Source of the DNA: Bacteroidota bacterium
GTDB lineage: Bacteria; Bacteroidota; Bacteroidia; 2-12-FULL-35-15
Length of the DNA: 64,000 nucleotides
Assembly (NCBI GenBank): GCA_017303895.1
Contig: JAFLBF010000004.1
Coordinates: 232,719-296,718, forward strand
Direction of reading: 5' to 3'
Shown here: positions 62,401-64,000 of the stretch, piece by piece
How positions within the stretch are numbered: position 1 is the first letter of the stretch
How the letters are laid out: every line of letters begins with the position of its first letter
The notes under the pieces: generated by a model
Told to the model about the DNA's origin: nothing
The model's database searches: none
Seen by the model: the letters and a program-made list of their open reading frames with translations, nothing else
Position numbers and translations under genes: made by a program

Positions 62401-64000
62401 TCTTTTGCCAACTTCTCTTTTTCAGCAGCGTCTTTTGCTGCTGCATCAGCCAATAGCTTTTCAATTTCAGCGATCTTATCTTTAGGGTACTGTTCAGACG
62501 ATTTCAATCCAGATGCTTCAGCATAAGCAGCCTTCGCTAGGGCATAATTTTTAGCAGTCATGCCCGCATCACCTTTGGCTATTGCAGCATTATACTTATC
62601 ATTCAATGCTTTTTCGGCAGCAGCTTTATCCTTCTCTGCTTTTTCTTTAGCAGCGATCTCAGCTAACGCAACATCAATTTCTTTGATCTTATCTTTAGGA
62701 TATTGTTCTGAAGCTTTCAAGGCAATTGCTTCATTGTATCCGGCCTTGGCATTTGTATAATCTTTTGCTACTAATGCTTTATCGGCTTTTGCGATTGCAG
62801 CGTTATATTTATCATTCAATTCTTTTTCTTTCGCCAACTTCTCTTTTTCGGCAGCATCTTTTGCAGCTGCATCAGCCAGTGCCTTTTCAATTTCTGCTAA
62901 TTTCGTTTTAGGATAAGCTTCTGCAGGTTTTAAACCTTGTGCCTCTGTATAGGCTGTTTTTGCACCCGCATAATTCTTTGCGCTCATTGCAGCATCGCCT
63001 TTTGCAATGGCAGCAGAATACTTTTCGTTCAGTTCTTTTTCAGCTTTTTCTTTTGCTGCTGCATCCGCTAAAGCTTTGTCAATTTCTGCAATTTTATCTT
63101 TTGGGTATTTTTCAGCAGCTTTTAAAGCGAGTGCTTCGTTGTATCCAGCCTTTGCATTCGTATAATCTTTTGCAGCAAATGCCTTATCAGCTTTCGCAAT
63201 TGCAGCATCATACTTTGTATTTAATTCTTTTTCAGAAGCTAGTTTTGCTAAAGCTGCCTCTATTTCTGCCAATTTGGTTTTAGGATAGGTCTCTGCGGGT
63301 TTTAATTTTAAAGCATCGTTATAATTTGTTTTGGCAAAATCATAATTTTTAGCTGTAAATGCAGCATCCGCCTTTGCAATAGCTGCTTTATAATCCGCTT
63401 CTAATGCCGCATTTTTAGCCGCATCGGCTTGTAGTTTTTCAATTTCTTTGATCTTATCTAATGGATATTGTTCTCCTTTTTTTACACTTAAAGCATCTTC
63501 ATAAGCCGCACGTGCAGTAGCATAATCTTTCTTAGCAAAAGCGGCATCTCCTTTTGCGATAGCAGCTTGGTACTGACTAGCTGCTGCTGCTTCTAATTGT
63601 TGCTGTTGTTTTACTTGCTCCTCCGCTTTTGCATTCGCTTCTTTCTCCATTTGAGCCAATTGGGCTAAAGCATTCTGCATGGATTGAGTATAAGCTTTAT
63701 CGTACTCGATCTCTTTTATTTTATCATCATAATAGAACTTTGCAATGGGCTGACTCAGAATAGAATTCACTTGCGACACCATTCCCGGATCTTTGGGCAA
63801 TTCAAAAATAGAGACTTCTATGTCCTGCCCTCCGAATTCTTCCTTGGCACGTTCCTCCGGAATCCCTTTTGTATTGAAATAGAATTTTTTGGTGATATGG
63901 CCGGCTTTGCCAATTGTAAGCGTATACTCTGCATTCAAATCCAACATCATTGAGAAGCGACCACTAGAAGTTGTGGTAACTTGATTGGCTATTGCCGAAC
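59463..64000 (-). CDS. Large TPR-like 20-repeat protein, 5' end outside window
   Basis: An open frame of at least 1512 codons; it has no start in the window, since codons upstream of the first ATG (63950) stay open to the edge. The N-terminal part (63700-64000) looks like a carboxypeptidase-regulatory-like domain (SGRFSMMLDLNAEYTLTI, ending near FFELPKDPG region). Then come about 20 repeats (59735-63580) of a helix-hairpin of the pattern KxYxxAKxAYxEAxxLKxxExYPKxKIAEI, linked by Ala/Lys/Glu helices. The C-terminal 90 residues (YPEGITEES ... IVVKNKEGHMYIKKETSFGPIYFFKDDVPI, split) form a small conserved domain. Most likely a secreted or periplasmic helical rod. Followed by three envelope genes. 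Confidence 0.8.
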   Translation of the reverse strand, partial: SAIANQVTTTSSGRFSMMLDLNAEYTLTIGKAGHITKKFYFNTKGIPEERAKEEFGGQDIEVSIFELPKDPGMVSQVNSILSQPIAKFYYDDKIKEIEYDKAYTQSMQNALAQLAQMEKEANAKAEEQVKQQQQLEAAAASQYQAAIAKGDAAFAKKDYATARAAYEDALSVKKGEQYPLDKIKEIEKLQADAAKNAALEADYKAAIAKADAAFTAKNYDFAKTNYNDALKLKPAETYPKTKLAEIEAALAKLASEKELNTKYDAAIAKADKAFAAKDYTNAKAGYNEALALKAAEKYPKDKIAEIDKALADAAAKEKAEKELNEKYSAAIAKGDAAMSAKNYAGAKTAYTEAQGLKPAEAYPKTKLAEIEKALADAAAKDAAEKEKLAKEKELNDKYNAAIAKADKALVAKDYTNAKAGYNEAIALKASEQYPKDKIKEIDVALAEIAAKEKAEKDKAAAEKALNDKYNAAIAKGDAGMTAKNYALAKAAYAEASGLKSSEQYPKDKIAEIEKLLADAAAKDAAEKEKLAKEKELNDKYNAAMAKGDKALAAKTYDAAKSAYNEALAVKPNEQLPKDKLASIDKILADLAAKDAAEKERQAKEKEINEKYAAAVAKADKAFAAKSYDEAKTGYNEALSIKSTEAYPKTKIAEIDKALADAAAKDAAEKARLAKEKEIAEKYAAAISKGDAAFASKDYTNAKAAYNEAVALKASEQYPKDKIKEIDGLIAKEMSAKQLEDKYNAAIAKGDKALSAKDYTTAKAGYSEALALKGSEQYPKDKLAEVDKALADAAAEKEKLAKEKELETKYKAALAKGDAALKLKTYDAAKSAYNEALTLKSGEQYPKDKIAEIDALIAKEMGAKELDEKYKAAIAKGDAALKLKSYDEAKSGYNEALGFKPTEAYPKTKLAEIDKAIADAAAKDAADKERLAKEKELTEKYNAAIAKADASFATKEYDAAKAAYIEASTLKSAEKYPKDKIAEINAILAKEMGAKELEKKYADAISKGDAALTVKDYTNAKTQYNVAIALKPSEQYPKDKLAEVEKALADANAAKEKEAAEKAKEAKYKAAIAKGDAAMTAKTYAAAKAAYNEALALKPGEQYPQDKIAEAEKLMGDAAAEKERAAAEAKYKSAIAKGDAALKLKTYDAAKAAYTEASGLKPGEQYPKDKIAEIEKLLADLAAKNASAKEIDEKYKAAVAKADAALAAKSYDEAKSAYNEALGIKPTEKYPKDKIASIDALITNEASAKEKEAKYKDAIAKGDAAFTSKDYETAKSAYAEAGALKSTEQYPKDQLAKINALLADQAKGKALQEKYDAAIKAGDDAFAEKNYTLAITSYKSAQTLKPNEPYPANKIAEVNRAIDAESKAKAKEQQYKDLVAKGDKLMASKDYKMAKSAFQDALLIKASEGYPKAKIAEIDAIMKKGNTATTVTASTENKDKAKNALAEKYPEGITEESARENNAKVTRRIVVKNKEGHMYIKKETSFGPIYFFKDDVPITEQEYLRDTEVENQ
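59735..63580 (-). repeat. Twenty TPR-like tandem repeats
   Basis: Twenty units, each 45-48 residues of helix-hairpin plus a helical linker. Complete unit lengths by count are 60 (8 units), 63 (1), 64 (2), 67 (2) and 71 (6). Units 4-8 are all 71. One unit has ELPKDK in place of EYPKDK. The DNA is similar enough between units to allow unequal recombination. Confidence 0.85.

Noticed and set aside
60436..63283. Several open frames on the plus strand inside the 20-repeat gene
   Set aside because: They recur with the repeats and are complements of Ala/Lys-rich codons.
59735..63580. Reading the long repeat tract as a CRISPR array or a transposon array
   Set aside because: The repeats keep one open frame of 20 protein units with variable helical linkers; no spacers or short palindromic repeats.

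Overview
The window is chromosomal DNA of a low-GC member of the Bacteroidota. The evidence is: promoters of the TTTG-N19-TAnnTTTG type (perfect matches at 15561-15591 and 26189-26219), no Shine-Dalgarno sequences, a joined rpsL-rpsG-fusA-rpsJ-rplC-rplD-rplW-rplB cluster without tuf, several secreted proteins with the type IX secretion system (T9SS) C-terminal sorting domain, and a PorT homologue directly after ubiE. I cannot fix the order or genus. I see no rRNA, tRNA, insertion sequence, phage or CRISPR array, and no stretch over 300 bases without a gene.

Layout. 1-5171 (minus): the str/S10 ribosomal cluster, ending inside rplB. 5420-9257: a DUF1353-like protein, a T9SS cargo and a topoisomerase III-type enzyme. 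9398-15523 (plus): a tight run of PPIase, thiamine-binding-like protein, FtcD fusion and membrane patatin, followed by an alanine/saccharopine-dehydrogenase-like enzyme. 15561-20934: a small Cys lipoprotein, a DoxX/thioredoxin-like protein, then (minus) a lemA-TPM-TPM operon and htpG. 21051-26150: STAS-like protein, cystathionine beta-synthase-like enzyme, metal-receptor-type binding protein and a patatin with an outer-membrane barrel. 26189-31690: membrane pyrophosphatase with an unusual Cys-rich tail, rsmG, a FtsB/DivIC-like protein, a YkuD/YafK-like enzyme and a Kir channel. 32315-39101 (minus): a giant T9SS adhesin-like protein and two tandem-domain universal stress proteins. 39197-47610: nucleoside phosphorylase, SirB1-like protein, DEAD-box helicase, carB, rpmH and an ABC exporter. 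47817-52555 (minus): DUF2341/LamG T9SS protein, methylmalonyl-CoA mutase large-subunit-like protein and a small membrane protein. 52674-56911 (plus): aminotransferase, heptose-kinase-like protein, ubiE, porT and a SET protein. 56922-64000 (minus): an envelope gene cluster headed by a large protein with 20 TPR-like repeats that runs off the window.

Most of the window is housekeeping. The observations I rate highest are: (1) a 179-residue tail with 26 cysteines and internal repeats on the membrane pyrophosphatase; (2) a 39-bp promoter-like element that aligns without gaps upstream of both htpG and the lemA-TPM operon, at nearly equal distance from both start codons; (3) the 20-repeat protein, whose unit lengths are restricted to 60, 63/64, 67 or 71 residues, as expected if linkers grow by whole helical turns; and (4) a shared TTACA-N2-TGTAA palindrome in the leaders of the two large T9SS cargo genes. 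All function calls come from reading motifs and family resemblance; no database search was run.
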